Below are positions 1 to 6,851 of a DNA stretch of 33,768 nucleotides, piece by piece; positions within the stretch are counted from its first letter, which is position 1, and each line of letters starts with the position of its first letter. The position numbers were made by a program, and so were the translations under genes. A model generated the notes under the pieces. The model had not been told where the DNA came from and ran no database searches. It worked only from the letters and a program-made list of their open reading frames with translations. Source of the stretch: Nitrososphaerota archaeon (lineage in GTDB: Archaea; Thermoproteota; Nitrososphaeria; Nitrososphaerales; UBA57); NCBI GenBank assembly GCA_024860875.1, contig JACPSZ010000003.1:1-33768 (forward strand), in the 5' to 3' direction.

Positions 1-110
1 ATCCTGACGAGCCCAAAGACGCCCCGTGGGGCGAGAGGTTCTTCCACTTAAAGGATCCCGATGGGCACGAACTCTCTTTTGCTGAACCTATAAATGACAT
101 GCCCGAGTAG
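1..110 (+). CDS. VOC / glyoxalase-fold protein, C-terminal end only
   Basis: The window opens inside a gene. From base 3 the frame reads 35 residues to a TAG at 108-110 and contains WGERFFHLKDPDGHELSF. The pattern of an aromatic pair followed by DPDGHxLxF and an acidic residue is the usual last strand of vicinal-oxygen-chelate proteins (glyoxalase, bleomycin resistance and dioxygenase folds), where a Glu near this point is often a metal ligand. The N-terminal part lies outside the window, so neither substrate nor start can be given. The family call is fairly safe because the C-terminal signature is distinctive. The specific activity is unknown. Confidence 0.7.
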   Translation, partial: PDEPKDAPWGERFFHLKDPDGHELSFAEPINDMPE

Positions 111-343
111 TCTCGGAGGCTACTGAAGTTGCATAATCAGGAGGTACTTGTCGACTGCTCCTGACATCTGCCTAGGACCTCCTCTCTCATCAAAAAAAGG
201 TAGTGCGCGCTAATGGTAGTCAGTTGCATTCTGGGAAATGGCTTTCACTCAGGCGGGCTTATGCGCAAGCATAGAAATACTTGAATGGATGGTTTGCGTC
301 AATTCACCAGGATAGATAGAAATGCGCGAACTTGTTTCAATGA
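111..343. other. Non-coding or decayed stretch between VOC gene and hydrolase fragment
   Basis: No intact frame is seen. On the plus strand, around 230-268, a short frame reads ILGNGFHSGGLM, which faintly resembles the nucleophile elbow (GFCxGG) of dienelactone hydrolases. It sits upstream of the hydrolase fragment that follows but out of continuous frame with it. It may be a relic of the missing N-terminal half, but it is too short to prove. Confidence 0.3.
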
Positions 344-637
344 ATGTGGAGAGCGCGCGTCTTCTATGGCTGGAATCCGATGCCACTAGCGCTATTGAAG
401 AATCTCTCTTGTCCTATATTAGGTAACTATGGAGGCGCGGACACAAGAATACCTAAGGAGCACATCAATGTCCTCAAGGAGACACTCACCAGCTATGGAA
501 AGACTTTCGATATCAAAATATATCCCGGTGCACCTCATGCCTTCTTCAACGAGACCCTGCCGAGCTATAGGGATAACGAAGCGAAAGATGCTTGGAAGAG
601 AACCTTGAAGCACTTTAAGAAGTATCTTAGAGATTAG
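344..637 (+). pseudogene. Dienelactone hydrolase family, C-terminal remnant
   Basis: The 97-residue frame matches only the last third of a dienelactone hydrolase (carboxymethylenebutenolidase) alpha/beta hydrolase, a family usually about 220-250 aa. It keeps VFYGWNP, the CPILGNYGGADTRIP segment with the catalytic Asp (D33) and GAPHAFFN with the catalytic His (H65), plus the C-terminal helix. The nucleophile elbow with the catalytic Cys is absent, and no intact upstream frame supplies it. The start codon used by the frame (344) is therefore almost certainly not a native start. With two of the three triad residues and no nucleophile, the product should be inactive. This reads as a truncated, decaying gene, although a frameshift or assembly error upstream cannot be excluded. 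Confidence 0.7.
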
Positions 638-752
638 AAGGGCGCTCTCATATCGCGGTCGCTGAGCTCTTCGTGCGTTCCTTGAAAGGTACGGCAACGC
701 TCTGGGTCCTCAAAAGCTCTAGCTTCATATTCCATATGCATAATAGTAGTAA

Positions 753-1721
753 GTGATGGTTCGGTTTAGCCTAGCGTTTGAAGGAGATAGAGCGATTGAA
801 CAGTATCCTAGGTTTGCTGAAATTATGGAGAATTATGATTTTTATTCGATGCAGATTTACGAGCATATTCCATACAGGCCTGCTTGGCCAATAGCGTTTC
901 ATACTGCAAAATACACGAAGAAGTTGCTTATCGGGCCTGTGACTGTTCCGGTATTTCTCTATAATCCATTAACGCTTGCAAGGAACCTTGCAGTTCTTGA
1001 CGAGCTTACGAATGGCAGAGCATTAATGGGAATCTCCAGAGGAGCGTACGCTCACTATATGACAGAAGATGTAGATAGATCCATCAAAAATGTTCTGAAG
1101 TCTATAACATTACTTGGCGCCTTATTGAGCGGTGAAGAGTATCGGAAAGATTTGGGACCAACTGAAAAAGAGAAGCTTAGATGGCTCGCAGGGAGGAATA
1201 TTGAGGTATATGTAGGCACATCGGGAGTAAAGTTGAGTGCTTTAGCTAGCCAGCTAAGAGTTGTGAAGGGCATCGTAGTCGATAATCTGTGGAACCCTAC
1301 ATATGCAGAGCGTTTGAGGAAGATAATTAATGAGGCATCCACTGAGGCTGGCAGAACGGAGAAAGTGCAATTGATTGCTAGGCCGTTTACCATGATGGCA
1401 GAGAATAAAGACGACGCCAAGAGAAGGATCATGCCAATTTTGAAAGAATACCTGCCCGATTTAGTTGGCAAGTCGCCAATGCTGGCCGCTGCCGAATTCA
1501 CGTACGATGAACTGCAGGTGCCGAAGGCCAGGGACTATGGGATGCCTCTCGAATTGATGGAGAATTTCGCTGCACTTGGAACCATTCAAGAGATTGTCGA
1601 ACAGACAGCTGTGATGCTTAAGGCTGGAGTTGATCATGTATGCTATGGGCATCCCCTTAGTCAGAACCCTATCGATGCCATTAGGCTGGTAGGGGAGAAA
1701 ATAATCCCTAGTTTCGTCTAA
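753..1721 (+). CDS. LLM-class, probably F420-dependent, oxidoreductase
   Basis: This 322-aa protein belongs to the bacterial-luciferase-like monooxygenase superfamily (TIM barrel). Archaeal members mostly use coenzyme F420, as in methylene-tetrahydromethanopterin reductase (Mer) and its relatives. Family marks are the N-terminal strand VRFSLAFEG, the NPLTLARNLAVLDELTNGRALMGISRGAY region typical of the barrel core (about residues 71-99), and a C-terminal AGVDHVCYGHP segment. Length agrees with Mer-like proteins (about 320-350 aa). The frame can start at GTG 753 or ATG 756, and ATG is the simpler choice. It is a single gene with no clear partner; the neighbours are a broken hydrolase and a pterin dehydratase. 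F420 use is a family inference, and the substrate cannot be told. Confidence 0.8.
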   Translation: MMVRFSLAFEGDRAIEQYPRFAEIMENYDFYSMQIYEHIPYRPAWPIAFHTAKYTKKLLIGPVTVPVFLYNPLTLARNLAVLDELTNGRALMGISRGAYAHYMTEDVDRSIKNVLKSITLLGALLSGEEYRKDLGPTEKEKLRWLAGRNIEVYVGTSGVKLSALASQLRVVKGIVVDNLWNPTYAERLRKIINEASTEAGRTEKVQLIARPFTMMAENKDDAKRRIMPILKEYLPDLVGKSPMLAAAEFTYDELQVPKARDYGMPLELMENFAALGTIQEIVEQTAVMLKAGVDHVCYGHPLSQNPIDAIRLVGEKIIPSFV

Positions 1722-1782
1722 GGGCACTACAAGCGAACTCAAACCAAAAACCTATTGCACAGTCTTTTGCAATTAGGGAAGC

Positions 1783-2121
1783 ATGTTAGAGCTTGCTTTG
1801 AAGAAATGTGTACCCTGCGAAGGTGGAACCCCTCCTATGTCAAAGGAAGAGGCAGAGAAGTATCTAAAAGAGGTTCAGGGTTGGAGCCTCATCGACAACA
1901 AAATAGAGAAAGAGTTCAGATTCCATTCATACTTGAAGGGCCTGGAATTTGCTTACAACTTGGGAAGGATTGCGGAGCAGGAAGGTCACCACCCCGACAT
2001 TCTGATAAAGTGGAGGAGGGCAAAGGTGACTCTAGCTACACATGCCATAAAAGGCTTGAGCGAAAACGATTTCATAATGGCAGCAAAGGCTGACCTCGAA
2101 TATACGAGATTCCTACAATGA
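1783..2121 (+). CDS. Pterin-4a-carbinolamine dehydratase
   Basis: This 112-aa protein matches the PCD/PhhB/DCoH family, which dehydrates 4a-hydroxytetrahydrobiopterin (or a similar pterin) to the quinonoid dihydropterin. The active-site block is clear: EQEGHHPDILIKW followed by KVTLATHAIKGLSENDF, giving the His-His-Pro, the Thr-His pair and the conserved Asp of the family. There is a long N-terminal helix with QGWSLIDNKIEKEF. Length is typical (about 95-115 aa). A second open frame over the same bases has no family features. In archaea without an aromatic amino acid hydroxylase these proteins are thought to serve other pterin chemistry. The stop codon (TGA, 2119-2121) overlaps the outer end of an inverted repeat, so insertion there may have set the present C-terminus. 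Confidence 0.88.
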   Translation: MLELALKKCVPCEGGTPPMSKEEAEKYLKEVQGWSLIDNKIEKEFRFHSYLKGLEFAYNLGRIAEQEGHHPDILIKWRRAKVTLATHAIKGLSENDFIMAAKADLEYTRFLQ

Positions 2122-2159
2122 ACCTATCTCAAAATTAGGGATTTAGTCCGATTTAGTCT
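2120..2159 (+). repeat. Left terminal inverted repeat
   Basis: About 40 bp, made of an outer 15-mer GAACCTATCTCAAAA and an inner tandem pair of the 10-bp unit ATTTAGTCCG / ATTTAGTCTG (2141-2160). It is mirrored at 2402-2441 with a one-base gap in the spacer. It overlaps the last two bases of the pterin dehydratase stop codon. Confidence 0.8.
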
Positions 2160-2179
2160 GAACACGCTGTTCAAGTAAC

Positions 2180-2391
2180 TTAAGAGGGTTTGTAGAGCAT
2201 CTTGGGTCTGCCGACGGAGCCTTGCAGTATCTCTTCTTTGACCACCAAGGACTGCCTTCAAGGTGCTTTAGGTGCATCATGACACTGGATCTGGCCAGAC
2301 CAGTCTTCTCCACGAGTTTGACCAGGCTACGGGGTGATGATCGACCGCCCTGACAGAGTAGGCTGGCCATCCTCTCACAAGATGCATCCAT
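2180..2391 (-). pseudogene. Small winged-helix regulator with a frameshift
   Basis: From ATG 2391 the minus strand reads a helix-turn-helix: SLVKLVEKTGLARSSVMMHL, then KHLEG. Near 2250-2258 the frame shifts. The original frame continues as nonsense-like WWSKKRYCKAPS, while the next frame continues the family sequence SLVVKEEILQGSVGRPKMLY and ends at TAA 2180-2182. Joined, the two parts give a typical ~70-aa archaeal ArsR/MarR-like winged helix: recognition helix, wing with a VVKEE strand, GRPK turn, tyrosine and short tail. Both halves are well conserved, so the shift is recent, a sequencing error, or (less likely) programmed. The gene lies wholly between the two terminal inverted repeats. 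Its target is unknown. Confidence 0.7.
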
Positions 2392-2401
2392 GGTTCGTAT
2401 G

Positions 2402-2441
2402 GACTAAATCGGACTAAAATAACCCTTTTTGAGATAGGTTC
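2402..2441 (-). repeat. Right terminal inverted repeat, also upstream of the HTH gene
   Basis: Reverse copy of the left repeat, with the outer 15-mer and inner 17-mer fully conserved. On the minus strand this copy lies 10-50 nt upstream of the regulator ATG (2389-2391). Its spacer GGGTTATTTTAG could supply a TATA-like box, so the tandem TTTAGTCC units could also be an operator of that gene. Confidence 0.75.
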
Positions 2442-2599
2442 TCCAATCTAAAATCTTAATTAGAGCCTTCCCCACCAGAGATCATCAATGAACAAACCTC
2501 TGAGTGAGGAGGAATATCGCGAGCTTTTCTCAAAGGTTTGGCATGATAATTTCGGAAATTGTCTCTGTCCGCGCGCGGCCTCTATGCTTGTTACCGGTT

Positions 2600-2720
2600 G
2601 ACTAATATCCTCGCCAAGTTTTCCCAGAGAGTTCAAGATACCTCTCACCGCAACTGTTGTTACTCCAATCATATCAGCTATCTGGTCTTGTGTCAGCACG
2701 CTAATTTTGTCGCAAGCCTG
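2600..2720 (-). pseudogene. HTH fragment, possibly TFB-like
   Basis: The frame from GTG 2699 gives LTQDQIADMIGVTTVAVRGILNSLGKLGEDI, a helix-turn-helix in which the second helix (TTVAVRGIL) resembles the recognition helix of TFB cyclin repeats (VTEVTVRNR). An adjacent frame just upstream reads LIRLATKLA, compatible with the preceding TFB helix, so a frameshift probably separates them. The remainder of the frame to 2460 has no family character. I consider it a remnant. A MarR- or sigma-like HTH is an alternative. Confidence 0.35.
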
Positions 2721-2734
2721 ATAAGAGTTAATAG

Positions 2735-2741
2735 TTTATAG
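2735..2741 (+). promoter_or_regulatory. Predicted TATA box of the subtilase gene
   Basis: TTTATAG lies about 35 nt before the TTG start at 2773. A start of transcription about 26 nt downstream would leave a leader of about 10 nt holding GAGGGTG, a possible weak ribosome binding site. Confidence 0.4.
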
Positions 2742-2772
2742 CAGAACCAATCGTTGTAGTGTACGAGGGTGA

Positions 2773-5700
2773 TTGAATAAGTTAACCTCCGTGACTAGGC
2801 CTCTTGGAATTGGTCCATTTGCCCTTATGAGGATTTTAGCTATTGTGGGGTTATTCCTATTGGCCACAACATCTACGCTTCCAGTCTTCGGCCAGATAAC
2901 AAGAGACTATTACTCGCAGGAGAGTCCAAAGGTAGAGTCATATCTAGTCCAGGCACTACAGAAGTGCGGACAATGTAAGGAACATGTCGTCATAAGGTTA
3001 GATACCATTTCTAACGAAAAGATACAGATGCTTGAGAATGATGGGTTCCGTTATCAAACGTCCTACGATAGTTATGTCTACGGAGAAGCAGATCTCATGA
3101 CAGTTCTCAAAATTGCAAAGTTACCGTTTGTGAAATTCATTTCAGTGCAGGGGTGGGCCTATGGAACAGCGATTCTGTCGGAAGGCTTGAGCCAGGTTTT
3201 GGCTGATGTGGCACAGACGGGGGGTCTAACTGGCGTTGGTGTTAAAGTAGGGGTAATTGATGTTGGGTTTGATACTTCCAACCCCGAGATCAAGAATAAC
3301 ATCAAAGAATTCAGAAGCTTCGCTTCGAGTACTGCAGACACTCGTCATGGAACAGCGGTTTCTGAGATAATAATTGACATCGCACCATCATCGGAGCTGT
3401 ATTTGTATGCTGTAGGGAGGGATGGAGATATACTACAAGCAATAGACTGGGCCATCACCAGAGGCGTCAAGATAATCTCCATGTCACTAGGGTCGATAAC
3501 CATAGCACCCCATGATGGGACAAGTCCACTCTCTAGAAAGCTGGAGGATGCAAGAGCAAAAGGAGCCATTCCTATAGTTGCTGCCGGAAACGAAGCCCGT
3601 AGTCATTGGAGGGGTAGATTCAGCGACACGGACCGTGATGGTTGGCATAATTTTGAGGGAAGCTCTGAGCGCAACGCGGTACTGTATGGTAACGAGAGGT
3701 TCTGCGCGAAGCTAATATGGGATGATTGGCCTGTCTCGAGTCAGGATTATGATTTGTACCTGTTTGACGGGGGAAATATAGTAGAAAAATCAACCAATCT
3801 TCAATTGGGTCTCCAGCCTCCAGGGGAAATACTATGCTACGAACCTACACTTGCAAACCTCCTGACTGCAAGAAAGCTAGACCTTGCCATAGTAAATCGT
3901 AGTGCAACACGGAGCGTTAACTTTGATCTTACAGTGTACAAAGGTGCTCTGACTAAGTATGTTCAGGAAGGGAGTGTAGATATTCCAGGCGATTCAAAAG
4001 GAGCATTGACAGTAGGAGCGATACATTGGGATCCCAGGAAAAGGCCCAGTTCTACTATTGAACCATACAGTTCACAAGGCCCTACAGCAGACGGCAGAAT
4101 CAAACCTGATGTCATAGCTCCTAGTTGCGTATCAACCACTGCCTATGGAAGCTCACAATTTTGCGGGACTTCGGCGTCTACACCCCATGTTGCTGCTGCG
4201 GCCGCCTTGCTGCTCAGTGGAAACCCAACTCTCACACCAGACGATATTCAGACTCTCTTTGAACGAGGTGCTGTAGATCTTGGAGAGCAGGGAAAAGACA
4301 ATGTTTTTGGTAGCGGGGGAGCAAGGGTAACACACGTCTCTTTCGATGTCAACCCTCGGCCTGGATCGATTACTGTGGATGGCTCTGTATTTCAGATAAA
4401 CTCCTTCCAGAAGATTTTTGTTTGGAAACCTGGATCGACTCACACAGCTTCTGCTAACCCCATCTCCATCAGCGAGGATGAAAGGCGGGGATTCAAACAG
4501 TGGAGCCTAGGAGGTTCCGTAGCCACATCGGTTATTACCTATGACGGTGCAATTGTTTCCTATTCTGCAATTTATGATACCGAATATCGTGTTCGTGTGG
4601 TTTCGTCTTATGGACAGGTGCAAGGTAGTGGTTGGTACCTCAAAGGGACGTCAGCACCGATTAGTATTACTACCTTGTATGATCATGGAAATTCCACTAG
4701 GCGTGTATTCATAGGATGGACTGGGAACATCCAATCTACTTCACCTTCCATAACCTTCGTCGTTGATGCTCCAAAGACTCTATTTGCAAATTGGAAGAAG
4801 CAGTATCAGTTAATCACGCTTGGATTGCCTGCTGGTTCCTCCGACTCGTGGTTTGATGTAGGTTCAACAGTCACAATCACTGCTCCAAACACAAAGGAAT
4901 ATGGAAATGAAACAAAACACATCTTTGATCGCTGGGCAGGAGATGCTTCAGGACAAAGTAGTTCAATTTCAGTGGTGGTTGATTCACCGAAGAGGATCAT
5001 TGCGGAGTACAAAACACAATATTATCTGAATGCAATGTCGCAATTTGCGGCTGTTAATGGTTCTGGCTGGTATTTCAGGGGATCACAAGTCAGATTCCAG
5101 GTGACAAACTCTACATGGGACCATGGCAACTTCACGCGACGGGTATTCGAAGGCTGGCTCGGAGACATACGAGCCAAGGAAGTTAGCGGAGTTATTATCA
5201 TTGACACACCCAAAAAGATCATTGCAAACTGGACCAAACAGTACTTTGTTAAGGTGATTTCCGATCTTGGGAAGCCCTTCGGTAATGGTTGGCAGAATGC
5301 AGATTCCTCCCTACAAATATCGGTAGATCCAGTTATCAATCATGGGAACAGGACCAGACACGTATTTTCTCAGTGGTTAGTAGACAAACCTCCAAAGGCA
5401 TTTGAAACCGCAAAAGTCACCATCGTCATAGACCAACCATTCACAGCAGAAGCTAGATGGGGAACGCAATACGAGTTAGTGGTATCTGATAGAGCATTCT
5501 TACTCAACAGGAGCGAATTATGGTATGATAGATCTGCGAGTGCAAGAATAGGCCTCTACAATACTCTGAATGGGACAGGAGAGAGGCGAAATCTAGCCGC
5601 TTATGTAATAGACGGGAGCGAACAATTACCAGTACCTAGGAGGTCGTCTGGCGTTCACAATATCTCAGTTGTAATGGATAAACCCCACGAGCTTTCACCC

Positions 5701-6741
5701 ATCGCCGCGACCCAATATAGACTAAGTGTAATAGGAGGTAGCGATATTGTTTTGACTCCTTCTCCTACATTGGATAATTGGTACGACTCTGGCGACATTA
5801 TTGAAATATCGACGGATCGGGTGTGGGATATTGTGCCTAAAGTTGGAAGAAAATCATTAAGTGGTTTTTCAATCGATGGTACTTTTGCCAACCTAGAACG
5901 TGGAGAGACTAGGTTTGCCGTAACCCAAATCTTGATGGCAAAAAGTAGGGAAGTCCAATTCTTCTCCACTGATCAGGTCTGGATAGAAGTATTATCGGAA
6001 TTTGGGAACCCGAGGGGAATTGGATGGGTCGATAGTGGAGCTATGGTTGAGGTCTTTGTGGAACCGCAGGTAGATCAAGGCAACAGGACACGACGTGTCT
6101 TCTTGAATTGGCAGAGTGATCAGATAATTGCTAAGAATCAATTCCAAGCCACAGCAGACGGTTCAAAAACATATACGGCAATCTGGAAAACACAATACGC
6201 GCATACTCTGAGTTTCACTGACTCTAAAGGGCGACCTATTAGCCCAAATATCGTTGTCATAACCTCTAACGGTATCAGGCAGAACGTATCTCAACTAGAC
6301 AAGGTTTGGGTAGACAGAGGCTCCTTCTCTCTAGAAGGAGTTTACTGGAGAGGAATAAATGTCGGTCCTGCGGAAAGTCCACAATTCCCGTCGTTCTCTC
6401 CGCGGGAATTTACTCAAGTCGCTCGTGTCTATGACCTTACCTTATTTGTTAAGGACACAATAGGAGTTCCAGTACCCTTCGCAAGTGTAAGTATCAGATT
6501 AGCTAATCGTACAACAGCGGTCTTGCAGAGCGCGATTGATGGAAGGTTGGAGCTTAATCAGTTACCTTTGGAGAATTATGAGATCACAGTAAATTCGTTT
6601 GGTCAATTCGCTGATCAACGTGTGAATGTACTCGAAGAACCAACGCCGGAGATTCGCATTGGAATAAGTATTCCAATAATGGCTCCAATATTGGTCGGCG
6701 TGGCGATAATCACAACTGTCTTCTTTAGACGAGCACGATGA
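2773..6741 (+). CDS. Secreted, membrane-anchored subtilisin-like protease with InlB-type repeats
   Basis: A 1322-aa S8 serine protease. The signal sequence is residues 19-41 (MRILAIVGLFLLATTSTLP). The catalytic domain, about 155-505, has Asp163 (VIDVGFD), His192 (RHGTAV), oxyanion Asn273 (AAGNEA) and Ser467 (CGTSASTPHVA). An extra beta domain resembling a PPC/jelly-roll module (DYDLYLFDGG, about 280-395) is inserted between Asn273 and Ser467. About eight divergent InlB-B-like repeats follow (about 530-1143), several with GSGW, HGNxTRRVF and ANWKKQY marks. Then comes a carboxypeptidase-regulatory-like fold (about 1218-1290), a TM helix (about 1298-1318) and a basic end RRAR. It should sit outside the cell on a C-terminal anchor. 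The start may be TTG 2773 or ATG 2827; both keep the signal peptide. The 713-aa protein downstream shares the repeats. Confidence 0.88.
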   Translation: MNKLTSVTRPLGIGPFALMRILAIVGLFLLATTSTLPVFGQITRDYYSQESPKVESYLVQALQKCGQCKEHVVIRLDTISNEKIQMLENDGFRYQTSYDSYVYGEADLMTVLKIAKLPFVKFISVQGWAYGTAILSEGLSQVLADVAQTGGLTGVGVKVGVIDVGFDTSNPEIKNNIKEFRSFASSTADTRHGTAVSEIIIDIAPSSELYLYAVGRDGDILQAIDWAITRGVKIISMSLGSITIAPHDGTSPLSRKLEDARAKGAIPIVAAGNEARSHWRGRFSDTDRDGWHNFEGSSERNAVLYGNERFCAKLIWDDWPVSSQDYDLYLFDGGNIVEKSTNLQLGLQPPGEILCYEPTLANLLTARKLDLAIVNRSATRSVNFDLTVYKGALTKYVQEGSVDIPGDSKGALTVGAIHWDPRKRPSSTIEPYSSQGPTADGRIKPDVIAPSCVSTTAYGSSQFCGTSASTPHVAAAAALLLSGNPTLTPDDIQTLFERGAVDLGEQGKDNVFGSGGARVTHVSFDVNPRPGSITVDGSVFQINSFQKIFVWKPGSTHTASANPISISEDERRGFKQWSLGGSVATSVITYDGAIVSYSAIYDTEYRVRVVSSYGQVQGSGWYLKGTSAPISITTLYDHGNSTRRVFIGWTGNIQSTSPSITFVVDAPKTLFANWKKQYQLITLGLPAGSSDSWFDVGSTVTITAPNTKEYGNETKHIFDRWAGDASGQSSSISVVVDSPKRIIAEYKTQYYLNAMSQFAAVNGSGWYFRGSQVRFQVTNSTWDHGNFTRRVFEGWLGDIRAKEVSGVIIIDTPKKIIANWTKQYFVKVISDLGKPFGNGWQNADSSLQISVDPVINHGNRTRHVFSQWLVDKPPKAFETAKVTIVIDQPFTAEARWGTQYELVVSDRAFLLNRSELWYDRSASARIGLYNTLNGTGERRNLAAYVIDGSEQLPVPRRSSGVHNISVVMDKPHELSPIAATQYRLSVIGGSDIVLTPSPTLDNWYDSGDIIEISTDRVWDIVPKVGRKSLSGFSIDGTFANLERGETRFAVTQILMAKSREVQFFSTDQVWIEVLSEFGNPRGIGWVDSGAMVEVFVEPQVDQGNRTRRVFLNWQSDQIIAKNQFQATADGSKTYTAIWKTQYAHTLSFTDSKGRPISPNIVVITSNGIRQNVSQLDKVWVDRGSFSLEGVYWRGINVGPAESPQFPSFSPREFTQVARVYDLTLFVKDTIGVPVPFASVSIRLANRTTAVLQSAIDGRLELNQLPLENYEITVNSFGQFADQRVNVLEEPTPEIRIGISIPIMAPILVGVAIITTVFFRRAR

Positions 6742-6819
6742 CACCCATTAAAGCACAAGACCTTGAATGTTGAAACTACAACCAGTATACTACTAGTCAG
6801 ACGCCCCATTTTATCAAAG

Positions 6820-6826
6820 TATAAAT
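6820..6826 (+). promoter_or_regulatory. Predicted TATA box of the coiled-coil gene
   Basis: TATAAAT lies about 28 nt before the ATG at 6852, the spacing expected for a leaderless archaeal transcript. Confidence 0.6.
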
Positions 6827-6851
6827 CATAACAACGAGTCTTGAGGCAAAT

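Larger units (their letters stand above)
2120..2441. mobile_element. 322-bp element bounded by long terminal inverted repeats
   Basis: The two ends are inverted copies of one another. Left end 2120-2159 and right end 2441-2402 (read in reverse) share a perfect outer 15-mer, GAACCTATCTCAAAA. After a short variable spacer they share an inner 17-mer, TTTAGTCCGATTTAGTC. Each inner part is a tandem pair of a 10-bp unit (ATTTAGTCCG-like), so four units lie in the element, two per end. Flanks are TACAAT on the left and TCCAAT on the right (5 of 6 identical), a possible but imperfect target duplication. Inside is one minus-strand winged-helix regulator with a frameshift and no transposase. The structure suits a MITE-like element or a regulator gene with mirrored operator arrays. 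Confidence 0.6.
2442..2772. other. Gene-poor stretch with a decayed HTH fragment and subtilase promoter
   Basis: No intact gene is convincing. On the minus strand 2600-2720 reads LTQDQIADMIGVTTVAVRGIL, a good helix-turn-helix, preceded in a neighbouring frame by LIRLATKLA. Together they recall the C-terminal cyclin-fold HTH of archaeal TFB, broken by a frameshift. On the plus strand 2488-2601 a 37-codon frame begins MNKPLSEEEYRELFSKV; it overlaps the other fragment, so at most one is a true relic. At 2735-2741 TTTATAG is a likely TATA box for the subtilase gene that follows. Confidence 0.4.

Noticed and set aside
1755-2093. 112-codon frame overlapping the pterin dehydratase
   Set aside because: It is the same length and strand but has no family features. 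The overlapping frame at 1783-2121 has the full active-site block.
2488-2601. 37-codon plus-strand gene starting MNKPLSEEEYRELF
   Set aside because: It has a plausible N-terminus but is short, ends abruptly and overlaps a better HTH fragment on the other strand. It is kept only as a note in the intergenic entry.
4600-6190. DNA-level tandem repeat or CRISPR-like array
   Set aside because: The repetition is at protein level (divergent InlB-like domains). The DNA units are not identical and no short repeat-spacer pattern exists.
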